64,000 nucleotides of DNA from Streptomyces flavofungini (lineage in GTDB: Bacteria; Actinomycetota; Actinomycetes; Streptomycetales; Streptomycetaceae). Both the position numbers and the translations under genes were made by a program. This document shows positions 17,546 through 25,448 of this stretch, piece after piece. Within the stretch, counting starts at the first letter, position 1, and the number at the start of each line of letters is the position of its first letter. The notes beneath the pieces were generated by a model, which saw only the letters and a list, made by a program, of their open reading frames with translations, made no database searches and was not told the origin of the DNA. The DNA is taken from positions 62,001-126,000 of the forward strand of contig NZ_BMVR01000010.1 in NCBI RefSeq assembly GCF_014650815.1, in the 5' to 3' direction.

Positions 17546-18244
17546 ATGATGCTCGGCGGAACACACAAACGGGCAGGTCAGGACGGTGCCGACAGTACCG
17601 GCATCACGGATGAAGGAGCCCGCCTGCAGCGCAGCTTCGGCTGGCTCGCCGTGCTCGGCGCGATCCTCGTCCTCGGCGGGCTCATCGGCATCGTGTACGT
17701 CGGCGTGGCCACGCTCACCTCGATGCTGCTGTTCGGCTGGCTGCTCCTGGTGGGCGGCCTGGTGGCGCTGCTGCACGCGGTGCAGTCGCGCGGCACGAAC
17801 TTCTTCTGGCTCGGGGTGGTGGTCGCCGCGCTGAACCTCGCGGCGGGCGTCGTCGTCATCCGCAGGCCCGATGTGGCCGCGGAGGCGCTGACGATGTTCG
17901 CGGCGCTGCTCTTCCTGACCGGTGGTGTGTTCCGGCTCGTCGGCAGCCTGGTGGTGCGTGGCCCGCAGATGGCGGTGACGCTGCTGCAGGGTGCCTTCGG
18001 TGTGCTGCTCGGCGTGCTCGTGCTCGGCGACTGGCCGCACAGCAGCCAGTACGTCATCGGCTGCTTCTTCTCGCTCGCGCTGCTCTTCGACGGCCTCGGC
18101 CTGATCGCGACGGCCGTCGGCGGCCGACGCCTGATCAGCATGGTCTCGGAGCGCGTCGGCGGCGCGGGCGGGACCCCGCAAGCCGTACAAGCTGAAGAAC
18201 CCTCGAAGGCGGAACAAGAAGGGCAGGAGCAGTCGCGCAACTGA
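17546..18244 (+). CDS. HdeD-family membrane protein
   Basis: Integral membrane protein of 232 aa with six hydrophobic segments between about residues 35 and 200, matching the HdeD/DUF308 family; E. coli HdeD is linked to acid resistance at high cell density. The N-terminal 30 residues and the C-terminal 30 residues (Glu/Gln-rich) are hydrophilic and presumably cytoplasmic. GGAGG lies six bases before the ATG at 17546. It is divergent from the enoyl-CoA hydratase gene. Its physiological role in Streptomyces is not known to me. Confidence 0.85.
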   Translation: MMLGGTHKRAGQDGADSTGITDEGARLQRSFGWLAVLGAILVLGGLIGIVYVGVATLTSMLLFGWLLLVGGLVALLHAVQSRGTNFFWLGVVVAALNLAAGVVVIRRPDVAAEALTMFAALLFLTGGVFRLVGSLVVRGPQMAVTLLQGAFGVLLGVLVLGDWPHSSQYVIGCFFSLALLFDGLGLIATAVGGRRLISMVSERVGGAGGTPQAVQAEEPSKAEQEGQEQSRN

Positions 18245-18337
18245 CGACGGCACGCGGGGGCGATCAATTCCCGTCGATAGTCGCTGACTTCTGGTCAGTA
18301 GCGCGGTACGGACCAGCGCGTTACCAACACTCGACGT

Positions 18338-18850
18338 GTGGTGACAACCGAGCGCGAGGGCGGGGACCGGGCGATGGGCAACGACGGGAGAGGGCCGGAC
18401 CCGCTCCCCGGGGGAGGTGGGCGCGTGCCGTACGAGGGCGTGTGGCGGTTCACCGCCCCCGCCGTCGACGCCTCGGTGCCCCAGGCACGGCACGCGGTGC
18501 GCGATCTGCTCGCGCGCCAGGGAGTGCCGGCATCGGACGACCTGGTGCAGGGGCTGCTCCTGATCGTCTCCGAACTGGTCACCAACGCCGTACGGCACGC
18601 GGCGCTGCTGTCGCCGATGCTCGCCGTGGAGGTCGCGGTGGGCGCGGAGTGGGTGCGGGTATCCGTGGAGGACAACCACCCCTACCGCCCGACGGCGCTG
18701 GAGGCCGACCACGGCCAGACCGGCGGCCGGGGGCTGCTCCTGGTCCGTGAGATCGCCCGCGAGGCGGGCGGCGCCTGCGACGTCGCGCACACGGCCAGCG
18801 GGGGCAAGGTCATCTGGGCGGCCTTGCCCCTGAAACCCAACGGGATCTGA
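18338..18850 (+). CDS. ATP-binding anti-sigma-factor-type kinase (HATPase_c_2)
   Basis: Small RsbW/SpoIIAB-like protein, common in Streptomyces, that would bind or phosphorylate an anti-sigma antagonist. The 170-aa product has the N-box ELVTNAVRHA (about 83-92), a VEDNHPYRP G1-like segment and GGRGLLLVREIAREAG (about 127-142) as G2. An ATG at 18374 is an alternative start. No sigma factor or antagonist is adjacent, so partners are unknown. Weak inverted repeats precede the gene but no clear promoter could be assigned. Confidence 0.85.
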   Translation: MVTTEREGGDRAMGNDGRGPDPLPGGGGRVPYEGVWRFTAPAVDASVPQARHAVRDLLARQGVPASDDLVQGLLLIVSELVTNAVRHAALLSPMLAVEVAVGAEWVRVSVEDNHPYRPTALEADHGQTGGRGLLLVREIAREAGGACDVAHTASGGKVIWAALPLKPNGI

Positions 18851-18909
18851 GGTCCGAGGGGGGGCGGAGCGCCCGGGGGAGCCCGGCGAGGTCCGGCGGT
18901 GCCCGCGGA

Positions 18910-19503
18910 CTACCAGCCCGCGCCCGGCCCTGTCAGCTCCTTGATCGCGGGCCGCGCCGCGTCCAGGACGGTCATGAACCACGCGGAGAACGGCCCCTTC
19001 GCGTGCCGCTCCGCCAGCTCCCCGGCGGTCACGAACGCCGTCCCGCCCACCTCGGTGGGGTCCGGACGCAGGTCGGCCTGCACCATGCCCACGAAGAGGT
19101 GGTTGAACTCCTGCTCCACCAGGCCCGACTCCGGGTCCGGGTGGTTGTAGCGCACCGTGCCTGCCTCGGCGAGCAGTGACGGCGAGACGCCCAGCTCCTC
19201 GTAGGTGCGCCGGGCGGCGGCCGCGAACGGTGCCTCGCCCGGGTACGGGTGCCCGCAGCAGGTGTTCGACCAGACGCCGGGGGAGTGGTACTTGCCGAGC
19301 GCCCGCTGCTGGAGCAGCAGCCGCCCCTGCTCGTCGAAGAGGAAGACGGAGAACGCCCGGTGCAACTGCCCGGGCGCCTGGTGAGCGGCCAGCTTCTCCG
19401 CCGTGCCGATCGTCCTGCCGTCCTCGTCGACGAGTTCCAGCAAGATAGTTTCTCCGGCGCCGTTCGACGAGCTGTTCGCCGCGGTGGCAGGTGTGATCGG
19501 CAT
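18910..19503 (-). CDS. idi: Isopentenyl-diphosphate delta-isomerase, type 1
   Basis: Nudix-fold enzyme interconverting isopentenyl and dimethylallyl diphosphate in the cytosol. The 197-residue protein has the active-site cysteine motif SNTCCGHPYPGE (about 75-86) and the Nudix-like AAARRTYEELGV (about 92-103) with the catalytic glutamate region EFNHLF further on. The second of two close ATGs (19503) is chosen because GAAGG is six bases before it but abuts the first (19509). The gene sits about 11.5 kb from the hopanoid operon and should supply its DMAPP, since Dxs/IspG pathways here are in that operon. It is downstream of the methyltransferase-acetyltransferase gene on the same strand. Confidence 0.92.
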   Translation of the reverse strand: MPITPATAANSSSNGAGETILLELVDEDGRTIGTAEKLAAHQAPGQLHRAFSVFLFDEQGRLLLQQRALGKYHSPGVWSNTCCGHPYPGEAPFAAAARRTYEELGVSPSLLAEAGTVRYNHPDPESGLVEQEFNHLFVGMVQADLRPDPTEVGGTAFVTAGELAERHAKGPFSAWFMTVLDAARPAIKELTGPGAGW

Positions 19504-19627
19504 ACCCATCCTTCGCTTCGGTCTCGGATGGTCAAGTCTGCCGTACGACGGGGGCACTCCCGGCACTCCGGGGGCCCCGCATGTCCCGTCCCCGACCGTG
19601 GGAACGGGACACGCGGATCGCGCCGCG

Positions 19628-19654
19628 GCGCCCCCGGCGTCCGGCCGGGGGCGC
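19628..19654 (-). terminator. Hairpin after the methyltransferase-acetyltransferase gene
   Basis: An exact 10-bp inverted repeat (arms 19628-19637 and 19645-19654, seven-base loop) begins eight bases beyond the stop codon at 19662. A second, weaker repeat GTCCCGT/ACGGGAC lies closer to idi. Confidence 0.6.
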
Positions 19655-19661
19655 GCCGGGA

Positions 19662-20957
19662 TCAGACCCCGAAGGCCGCCGGATAGGCGATCGTGCCTGA
19701 CGGGACGGGCTTGCCGCCGTCACCTGTACCGGGCCGTGCCAGGACGAGCGCCATCATCGCCTCGTCCGGCACCTCGAAACTTGGCCGGATCCCGTACCCC
19801 GAGGCCGGGGTGAACCCGAACCGCGGGTAGTAGTCCGGGTGCCCGAGCACCAGGACCAGTTGCTCGCCACGGGTGCGCGCGGCGTGCAGCACGGCGCGCA
19901 CGACGGCCGAACCGGCGCCCGTTCCCTGGTACGCCGGTAGTACGGCCACGGGCGCCAGGCACAGGGCCGGGGCGCCGTCCACGTGGCAGCGGGTGATCAG
20001 GGCGTGCGCCACGACCTCCCCGCCCGCGCCGTCGGCGCTGTCCGTGCCCGGCGCCTCGGCGACCACCGAGAGCCCGTCGAGCCACGCCCCGGGGTCCGCG
20101 CGGAGTGCGTCCACGAGGTCGGCCTCCGCCTCCGTCTCGAAGGCGGCGGCGTGCACGGCGTGCACGGCCGCGCGGTCGGCGCCGGACGCCGACTCGGGCC
20201 GGGTGCGCCAGCCGTCGCCCGCCGGGCGCAGGGCGTAGCCGGTGTAACCGAACTCCGCCCCGTGCTCCCGCCGCATGGCGATCTCGGCGCGGGTGCCGGC
20301 CAGGGCCTCGGCCATGCCGGGCGCCCCGGGGTCGGCCGCGTCGGCGCGGGCGCCGAGCGGACCGTAGTACTCGTCCCAGTCGGACTCCGGCTGGGACACG
20401 GTGCCGAGCACCGCGTACCCGGCCGCGAGGGCCGCGCGCGTGTTCTCCTCGGTGGTGCGCAGCGGATAGTGCTGCTCCCAGAAGGCGCGCGCCGCCCCGG
20501 ACGGGGCGTCGGTCGTCCACTCGCACTCGGTGACGACGAGCGTCCCGCCGGGGGCGAGCAGCCGCCGCCAGCTGTCGAGGGCGGTGTCGAAGCCGATGCA
20601 GTAGACCGAGCTCTCGGCCCAGATCAGGTCGAACGAACCGTCCGGGTAGGGCAGTTCGCCCATGTCGGCCTGGACGGTGCGCACGGAGTCGGCGAGCCCG
20701 CGGGCGTCCGCCGCCGCGCGCAGCTCGGTGAGGAACGGCTCGTGCAGATCGACGGCCGTGACCTCGGCTCCGGCCTCGGCGGCCAGGAGCAGCGCGGAGC
20801 GGCCGGGGCCGGAGCCCAGGTCGAGGACGCGCGGACGGGCGGGCAGCTCACCGGCGAGGGCGAGCAGCTTGCGGGTGGTGGCGTCGGAGCCGGGACCCTG
20901 CCGGGGCAGGCCGTGGTGCAGGGTGAAGAAGGCGTTGGTGATCGCGTTCTGAGTCAA
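19662..20957 (-). CDS. Fused SAM-dependent methyltransferase and GNAT acetyltransferase
   Basis: A two-domain cytosolic protein of about 431 residues. The N-terminal half is a class I SAM methyltransferase: VLDLGSGPGRSALLLA motif I (about 43-58), TAVDLHEPF, and LAPGGTLVVTE. The C-terminal half (about 265-420) is an N-acetyltransferase, with LAPVAVLPAYQGTGAGSAVV acetyl-CoA-binding motif A and LGHPDYYPRFGFTPA, typical of YhbS-like GNATs. Substrates are unknown. The TTG at 20957 is preferred because AAGGG lies nine bases upstream; a GTG at 20996 has no ribosome-binding site. A possible 22-aa leader ORF lies upstream. Confidence 0.85.
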   Translation of the reverse strand: MTQNAITNAFFTLHHGLPRQGPGSDATTRKLLALAGELPARPRVLDLGSGPGRSALLLAAEAGAEVTAVDLHEPFLTELRAAADARGLADSVRTVQADMGELPYPDGSFDLIWAESSVYCIGFDTALDSWRRLLAPGGTLVVTECEWTTDAPSGAARAFWEQHYPLRTTEENTRAALAAGYAVLGTVSQPESDWDEYYGPLGARADAADPGAPGMAEALAGTRAEIAMRREHGAEFGYTGYALRPAGDGWRTRPESASGADRAAVHAVHAAAFETEAEADLVDALRADPGAWLDGLSVVAEAPGTDSADGAGGEVVAHALITRCHVDGAPALCLAPVAVLPAYQGTGAGSAVVRAVLHAARTRGEQLVLVLGHPDYYPRFGFTPASGYGIRPSFEVPDEAMMALVLARPGTGDGGKPVPSGTIAYPAAFGV

Positions 20958-21053
20958 CGGAGTAAACCCTTGAATGAGTGGGCCCGGCCGTGACACGGAT
21001 GACGTACGCGCAAGGCATACGTGACGTACGTGCGAGAGGCGACGTACGGAAGG

Positions 21054-21122
21054 TCAGGCGTGGGCCCGGAAAGTGGGGACAGACGTGTCGCCGCGCAGGG
21101 CAGCGCCAGCCACGACAGTCAT
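21054..21122 (-). CDS. Possible 22-aa upstream/leader ORF
   Basis: A short frame with a plausible ribosome-binding site (AGAGGTGG just before the ATG at 21122) encodes a 22-residue peptide beginning MTVVAGAALRGD. Upstream, TGCTACCCT (minus strand, near 21162-21170) resembles an extended -10. It precedes the methyltransferase-acetyltransferase gene by about 100 bases. The intervening leader has three GACGTACG copies (21001, 21023, 21041) and partial palindromes. I do not recognise the peptide; it may be an attenuation leader or chance. Confidence 0.3.
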   Translation of the reverse strand: MTVVAGAALRGDTSVPTFRAHA

Positions 21123-21248
21123 CAACCCACCTCTTTCACTTCCGTAAGGTCCTGGCCAGGGTAGCACTGTCCGTGATCGGGAGTCCCGCCCGTGCCTGCT
21201 CGGCCTGTACGTGACCAGGCCGTACGTGGCCACGCGTCCGGTCGTACG

Positions 21249-22181
21249 TCAGTGGCACAGCCCCGGCTCGTGCTCCGCGTGGCCGCCCGGCTCCAGCTGG
21301 AACGTGCAGTGCTCGACGTCGAAGTGGTCGCCCAGGCAGAGCTGCAGCTCGTGCAGCATCTTCTCGTGGCCGATGGCGGTCAGCGCCTCGGAGCTGACGA
21401 CGACGTGCGCCGAGAGCACCGGCATCCCCGACGTGATCGTCCAGGCGTGCAGGTCGTGCACGTCCTCCACGCCGGGCAGGGCCAGCATGTGGGCGCGGAC
21501 CTCGGCCATGTCGACGCCCTTGGGCGCCGATTCGAGCAGGACGTTCAGGGTCTCCCGCAGCAGCTTCCAGGTGCGCGGGACGATCATGAGCCCGATGACG
21601 ATGGAGGCGATGGGGTCGGCGGCCTGCCAGCCGGTGAGCAGGATGAGGGCGGCCGAGACGAGCACCGCGACCGAGCCCAGCGCGTCCGCGAGGACCTCCA
21701 GGAAGGCGCCGCGCACATTGAGACTGTCCTTCTGGCCGCCCATCAGCAGGGCCAGCGAGACCAGGTTCGCGAGCAGGCCGATCAGGCCGAAGACCATGGT
21801 CAGGCCGCCCTCGGTCGCGGCGGGCGTGACGAACCGTTGCACCGCCTCGTACAGGACGTACCCGCCGACGCCGAAGAGCAGCAGACAGTTGGCGAGCGCC
21901 GCCAGGATCTCGGCGCGGGCGTAGCCGAAGGTGCGGTTCTCGCTCGGCGGGCGGTTCGCGAAGTGGATGGCGAGCAGCGCCATGCTGAGGCCCAGCGCGT
22001 CCGTCGCCATGTGCGTCGCATCCGCGATCAGCGCGAGGGAGTCGGCGACGATGCCGCCGACGATCTCCACCACCATGACGGTGAGCGTGATGGACAGCGC
22101 GATGCGCAGGCGCCCCTTGTGGGCGGCCGTGGCCGTGCCCCGCGCGGGCGGTGCGTGGCCGTGGTCGTGTCCTGCCCCCAT
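21249..22181 (-). CDS. Cation diffusion facilitator (CDF) metal exporter
   Basis: Cytoplasmic-membrane divalent metal/proton antiporter, probably exporting zinc or a related ion. The 310-aa protein starts with a His-rich segment (HDHGH), has six hydrophobic segments, and ends in the cytosolic CDF ferredoxin-like domain (about 215-300) with HDLHAWTITSG and a His/Cys-rich tail. The first transport-site pair is present in ADATHMATD (TM2). In TM5 the usual HxxxD reads E-V-L-A-D, so one histidine ligand is replaced by glutamate. GGAGGA precedes the ATG by eight bases. A G-tract element lies about 60 bp upstream. Confidence 0.9.
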   Translation of the reverse strand: MGAGHDHGHAPPARGTATAAHKGRLRIALSITLTVMVVEIVGGIVADSLALIADATHMATDALGLSMALLAIHFANRPPSENRTFGYARAEILAALANCLLLFGVGGYVLYEAVQRFVTPAATEGGLTMVFGLIGLLANLVSLALLMGGQKDSLNVRGAFLEVLADALGSVAVLVSAALILLTGWQAADPIASIVIGLMIVPRTWKLLRETLNVLLESAPKGVDMAEVRAHMLALPGVEDVHDLHAWTITSGMPVLSAHVVVSSEALTAIGHEKMLHELQLCLGDHFDVEHCTFQLEPGGHAEHEPGLCH

Positions 22182-22288
22182 GGCGCGGTCCTCCGTCGTC
22201 GTCGGTCGTCGCCCTGATCCGGACGCGACCTTCAGTCAACTACGGGTGGGGGGTATGCGCAACACGCTCTTGGGAACCGTTGTCATAT

Positions 22289-22323
22289 GCTCTGACCTGC
22301 GGAAACACTCCGCAGGTCAGAGC
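22289..22323 (-). terminator. galE terminator hairpin
   Basis: A perfect 15-bp inverted repeat (arms 22289-22303 and 22309-22323, loop AACAC) lies 30 bases downstream of the galE stop codon and upstream of the CDF gene, so it probably separates the two transcripts. No T-tract follows. Confidence 0.75.
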
Positions 22324-22352
22324 CTTGAAGGTGACTTTGCGGGACGCTACGA

Positions 22353-23333
22353 CTAGCCGCGCACGGCCTCCGGGTGGCGCAGGCACCAGCCCGCCCACGC
22401 CGACTCCACCATCTCGCGCACCCCGAGCCGGGCGCTGAAGCCCAGCGCCTTCGCGGCCAGGCGTACGTCCGCCACGGCGCGCGGCGCGTCACCCGCCCGG
22501 CGCGGTTCGAGGAGGGGCTCGCGCGTGTCCCCGGTGACCTCCGCGATCACGGTGAGGAGTTCGCGTACGGAAACGCCCTCGCCGCGGCCGATGTTCACCG
22601 TCAGATCGCTGCCCGGCTCGGCGGGCCTGCGGGCGGCGGCGAGATGGGCCTCGGCGAGGTCGCCGACGTGGATGTAGTCCCGCACACAGGTGCCGTCGGG
22701 CGTGGGGTGATCGGTGCCGAAGACGCGCGGGGCCTCGCCGCGGGTGAGGCGGTCGAAGACCATCGGGACCACGTTGAAGACACCGGTGTCCGCCAGCTCC
22801 GGGCTGGCGGAGCCCGCCACGTTGAAGTACCGCAGGCACGTCGTGGTCAGCCCGTGGGCCCGTCCGGCCGCCCGCACCAGCCACTCACCGGCCAGCTTCG
22901 TCTCGCCGTAGGGGCTGACCGGCGCGCAGGGCGTGTCCTCGGCGACCAGGTCGGCGTCCGGCGGGTTGCCGTAGACGGCCGCCGACGACGAGAAGACGAA
23001 CCGCTTCACCCCGGCGTCCACCACCGCTTCGAGGAGCGTCGTCAGGCCCCCGACGTTCTCCCGGTAGTAGCGCAGCGGCTGCTCCACCGATTCGCCGACC
23101 TGCTTGCGGGCGGCGAGATGCACGACCCCCGTCACCGCGTGCTCGGCGAACACCCGCCGCAGCAGGCCCCCGTCGAGCGAAGTGCCCCGTACCAGTGGAA
23201 TGTCCGACGGCAGCCGCTCCGGCACACCCGAGGAGACGTCGTCCAGGACGACCACCCGCTCACCCGCACCGGCCATGACCCGCGCCACATGCGCCCCGAT
23301 ATATCCCGCTCCACCTGTGATCATCCATGTCAT
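22353..23333 (-). CDS. galE: UDP-glucose 4-epimerase
   Basis: Extended short-chain dehydrogenase/reductase interconverting UDP-glucose and UDP-galactose. The 326-residue protein opens with the NAD motif MITGGAGYIGAHVAR, has the catalytic region SSSAAVYG with YGETK (YxxxK), NVGGLTTLLEA and the RYFNVAGS substrate segment. The start at 23333 gives the Rossmann motif at residue 4. It is divergent from the envelope-glycan operon (start 23589) and may supply UDP-galactose or a related sugar to it; that link is inferred from position. It ends at a strong hairpin. Confidence 0.92.
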   Translation of the reverse strand: MTWMITGGAGYIGAHVARVMAGAGERVVVLDDVSSGVPERLPSDIPLVRGTSLDGGLLRRVFAEHAVTGVVHLAARKQVGESVEQPLRYYRENVGGLTTLLEAVVDAGVKRFVFSSSAAVYGNPPDADLVAEDTPCAPVSPYGETKLAGEWLVRAAGRAHGLTTTCLRYFNVAGSASPELADTGVFNVVPMVFDRLTRGEAPRVFGTDHPTPDGTCVRDYIHVGDLAEAHLAAARRPAEPGSDLTVNIGRGEGVSVRELLTVIAEVTGDTREPLLEPRRAGDAPRAVADVRLAAKALGFSARLGVREMVESAWAGWCLRHPEAVRG

Positions 23334-23463
23334 GGGCGTCCACCTTAGGCTGGCTTGGTCGGTTGTGGACCCCACGGTTTGTGGCCGCGGGCCGCTTTCG
23401 ACCATGATGATCGCGGCGGTCGAGAACCACGCAGACCGCGCTGATCGGGGCGTGAACGGGCGG

Positions 23464-23494
23464 TGAACGCCCGCTTCCATTCATCCGATAGCCT
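23464..23494 (+). promoter_or_regulatory. Candidate promoter of the envelope-glycan operon
   Basis: TAGCCT at 23489-23494 fits the -10 consensus, with TGAACG at 23464-23469 as a weak -35 (19-base spacer). It lies about 95 bases before the CTG start of the first gene. A CGGGCG/CGCCCG inverted repeat overlaps the -35 region. Confidence 0.35.
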
Positions 23495-23588
23495 CTGCCG
23501 ACATGCCGCCCGGCCGCCTCGCTGCCCGGGTGCCCCCGTCACGCACGTGCCCGCGCGAGCCGCGCCGGGAATCAAGGAGTGAGTTCGT

Positions 23589-25448
23589 CTGTCGACCGCC
23601 ATCCTCACCGGCCGGCCGGTGCCCGGTTCGCCGCTCGAAGGCGATCTGCGGTCCCTGGGCTTCGACGTGCGGACCGCCCCCGAGGCGGCGTCCCCGGAAG
23701 AGCTCGAGGCCCTGCTGCGTGACCTGCCCGCCACCGAGCGCGTCGCCCTCGTCGACAGCCGCTTCGTCGGCCACGTCCACGCCCTGCGCCTCGGCCTGAC
23801 CGACCCGCGCTTCCCGGTGTCCGCCGTGCCCGGCGCCATGACCGCGCAGGCGTCGGCGCGCCGGGAGCTGACGGCCGCGCTGCGCACGGCAGTTGGGGCC
23901 GCCGGGGCTGTCGAGGCCGCTGCCGCCGAGGCCACCGCCGACGGCGGCCGCGCGTCCGTGGCGGTCGCCTCCGACGCCGTGCCCGACCGCGTCGCCGCCG
24001 CCGTCGAGGCCTCCGGCACCGACGTGCACCGGCCCGAACTCGGCACCCTCGTCGCGGCCCTGCCCGGCGACCCCGAGTCCCGCAACTCCGCCCGCCAGGC
24101 CGTCGCCGCCGTCGACGACGAGGCCGTCCGCCTGCGCGGCGCCGTGAAGGCCCGCGACGGCTTCTTCACGACCTACTGCATCAGCCCGTACTCGCGCTAC
24201 CTCGCCCGCTGGTGCGCCCGCCGGGGCCTCACCCCGAACCAGGTCACCACCGCCTCCCTGCTGGTGGCGGTGATCGCGGCCGGCTGCGCGGCGACCGGCA
24301 CCCGCGGCGGCTTCGTCGCCGCCGGCGTGCTGCTCCTGTTCTCCTTCGTCCTGGACTGCACGGACGGCCAGCTCGCCCGCTACTCGCTGCAGTACTCCAC
24401 GCTCGGCGCCTGGCTCGACGCGACCTTCGACCGCGCCAAGGAGTACGCGTACTACGCGGGCCTCGCGCTCGGCGCCGCCCGCGGCGGCGACGATGTGTGG
24501 GCGCTCGCGCTCGGCGCGATGGTCCTGCAGACCTGCCGGCACGTCGTGGACTTCTCCTTCAACGAGGCGAACCACGACGCCACCGGCAACACCAGCCCCA
24601 CCGCCGCCCTCTCCGACAAGCTCGACAGCGTCGGCTGGACGGTCTGGCTGCGCCGCATGATCGTGCTGCCCATCGGCGAACGCTGGGCCCTGATCGCCGT
24701 GCTCACCGCCGTCAGCACGCCCCGCATCACCCTGGTCGTCCTGCTCATCGGCTGCGGCCTCGCCGCCTGCTACACCACGGCAGGGCGCGTGCTGCGCTCG
24801 CTGACCCGCAAGGCGACCCGCACCGACCGCGCCACGGCGGCGCTCGCCGACCTCGCCGACAACGGCCCGCTCGCGTCCGCCTTCGCCGCGCTGCGGCTGC
24901 GCCTGCCGCTGCCCGCGCCCGCCGTCGCCTTCGCCGGCGGCGCCGCGGTGGTCTGCGCGGCCCTCTTCAGCTCCTACGGCAGCCCGTGGGTGGTGGTCGG
25001 CGCCGTGGTGTACGTCATCGCGTCCGGACTCGCCCTCGGCCGCCCCCTCAAGGGCGCCCTCGACTGGCTGGTGCCGCCGTTCTTCCGGGTCGCGGAGTAC
25101 GGCACCGTACTGGTGCTGGCGGCCAAAGCCGATGTGAACGGAAGCCTTCCCGCGGCTTTCGGCCTGGTGGCCGCGGTCGCCTACCATCACTACGACACGG
25201 TGTACCGCATCAAGGGCGGCACCGGCGCGCCCCCGCGCTGGCTGGTGCGGGCGATCGGCGGCCAAGAGGGCAGGACCCTGGCGGTCGCGCTGGCCGCCTT
25301 CGCACTGCACGACACAGATTTCACCGTCGCGCTCACGGCTCTCGCCGTGGCCGTGGCACTCGTGGTGCTCATCGAGAGCATCCGCTTCTGGGTGACCGCT
25401 CACATGCGTGGCGCACCCGCCGTACACGATGAAGGAGAACCCGCATGA
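23589..25448 (+). CDS. DUF5941-type CDP-alcohol phosphotransferase with degenerate N-terminal domain
   Basis: Integral membrane enzyme predicted to transfer an alcohol-phosphate from a CDP-alcohol. Residues 1-190 form a soluble domain resembling an eroded nucleotidyltransferase (AILTGRPVPGS start, no G-x-G-x-R/PK signature). Then comes ARDGFFTTYCISPYSRYLAR, the linker style of fused IPCT-DIPPS enzymes, and a full catalytic motif DG-x2-AR-x8-G-x3-D-x3-D (DGQLARYSLQYSTLGAWLDA... ending in D). At least ten hydrophobic segments follow. About 619 aa. The start is taken as CTG 23589, because AAGGAG is nine bases upstream; the first in-frame GTG (23619) lacks a ribosome-binding site and would cut the domain. 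It overlaps the next gene by ATGA. Confidence 0.82.
   Translation: MSTAILTGRPVPGSPLEGDLRSLGFDVRTAPEAASPEELEALLRDLPATERVALVDSRFVGHVHALRLGLTDPRFPVSAVPGAMTAQASARRELTAALRTAVGAAGAVEAAAAEATADGGRASVAVASDAVPDRVAAAVEASGTDVHRPELGTLVAALPGDPESRNSARQAVAAVDDEAVRLRGAVKARDGFFTTYCISPYSRYLARWCARRGLTPNQVTTASLLVAVIAAGCAATGTRGGFVAAGVLLLFSFVLDCTDGQLARYSLQYSTLGAWLDATFDRAKEYAYYAGLALGAARGGDDVWALALGAMVLQTCRHVVDFSFNEANHDATGNTSPTAALSDKLDSVGWTVWLRRMIVLPIGERWALIAVLTAVSTPRITLVVLLIGCGLAACYTTAGRVLRSLTRKATRTDRATAALADLADNGPLASAFAALRLRLPLPAPAVAFAGGAAVVCAALFSSYGSPWVVVGAVVYVIASGLALGRPLKGALDWLVPPFFRVAEYGTVLVLAAKADVNGSLPAAFGLVAAVAYHHYDTVYRIKGGTGAPPRWLVRAIGGQEGRTLAVALAAFALHDTDFTVALTALAVAVALVVLIESIRFWVTAHMRGAPAVHDEGEPA

Noticed and set aside
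18245..18337. Terminator hairpin after hdeD (CTGAC/GTCAG)
   Set aside because: The stem is only five bases with a bulge, too weak to call.
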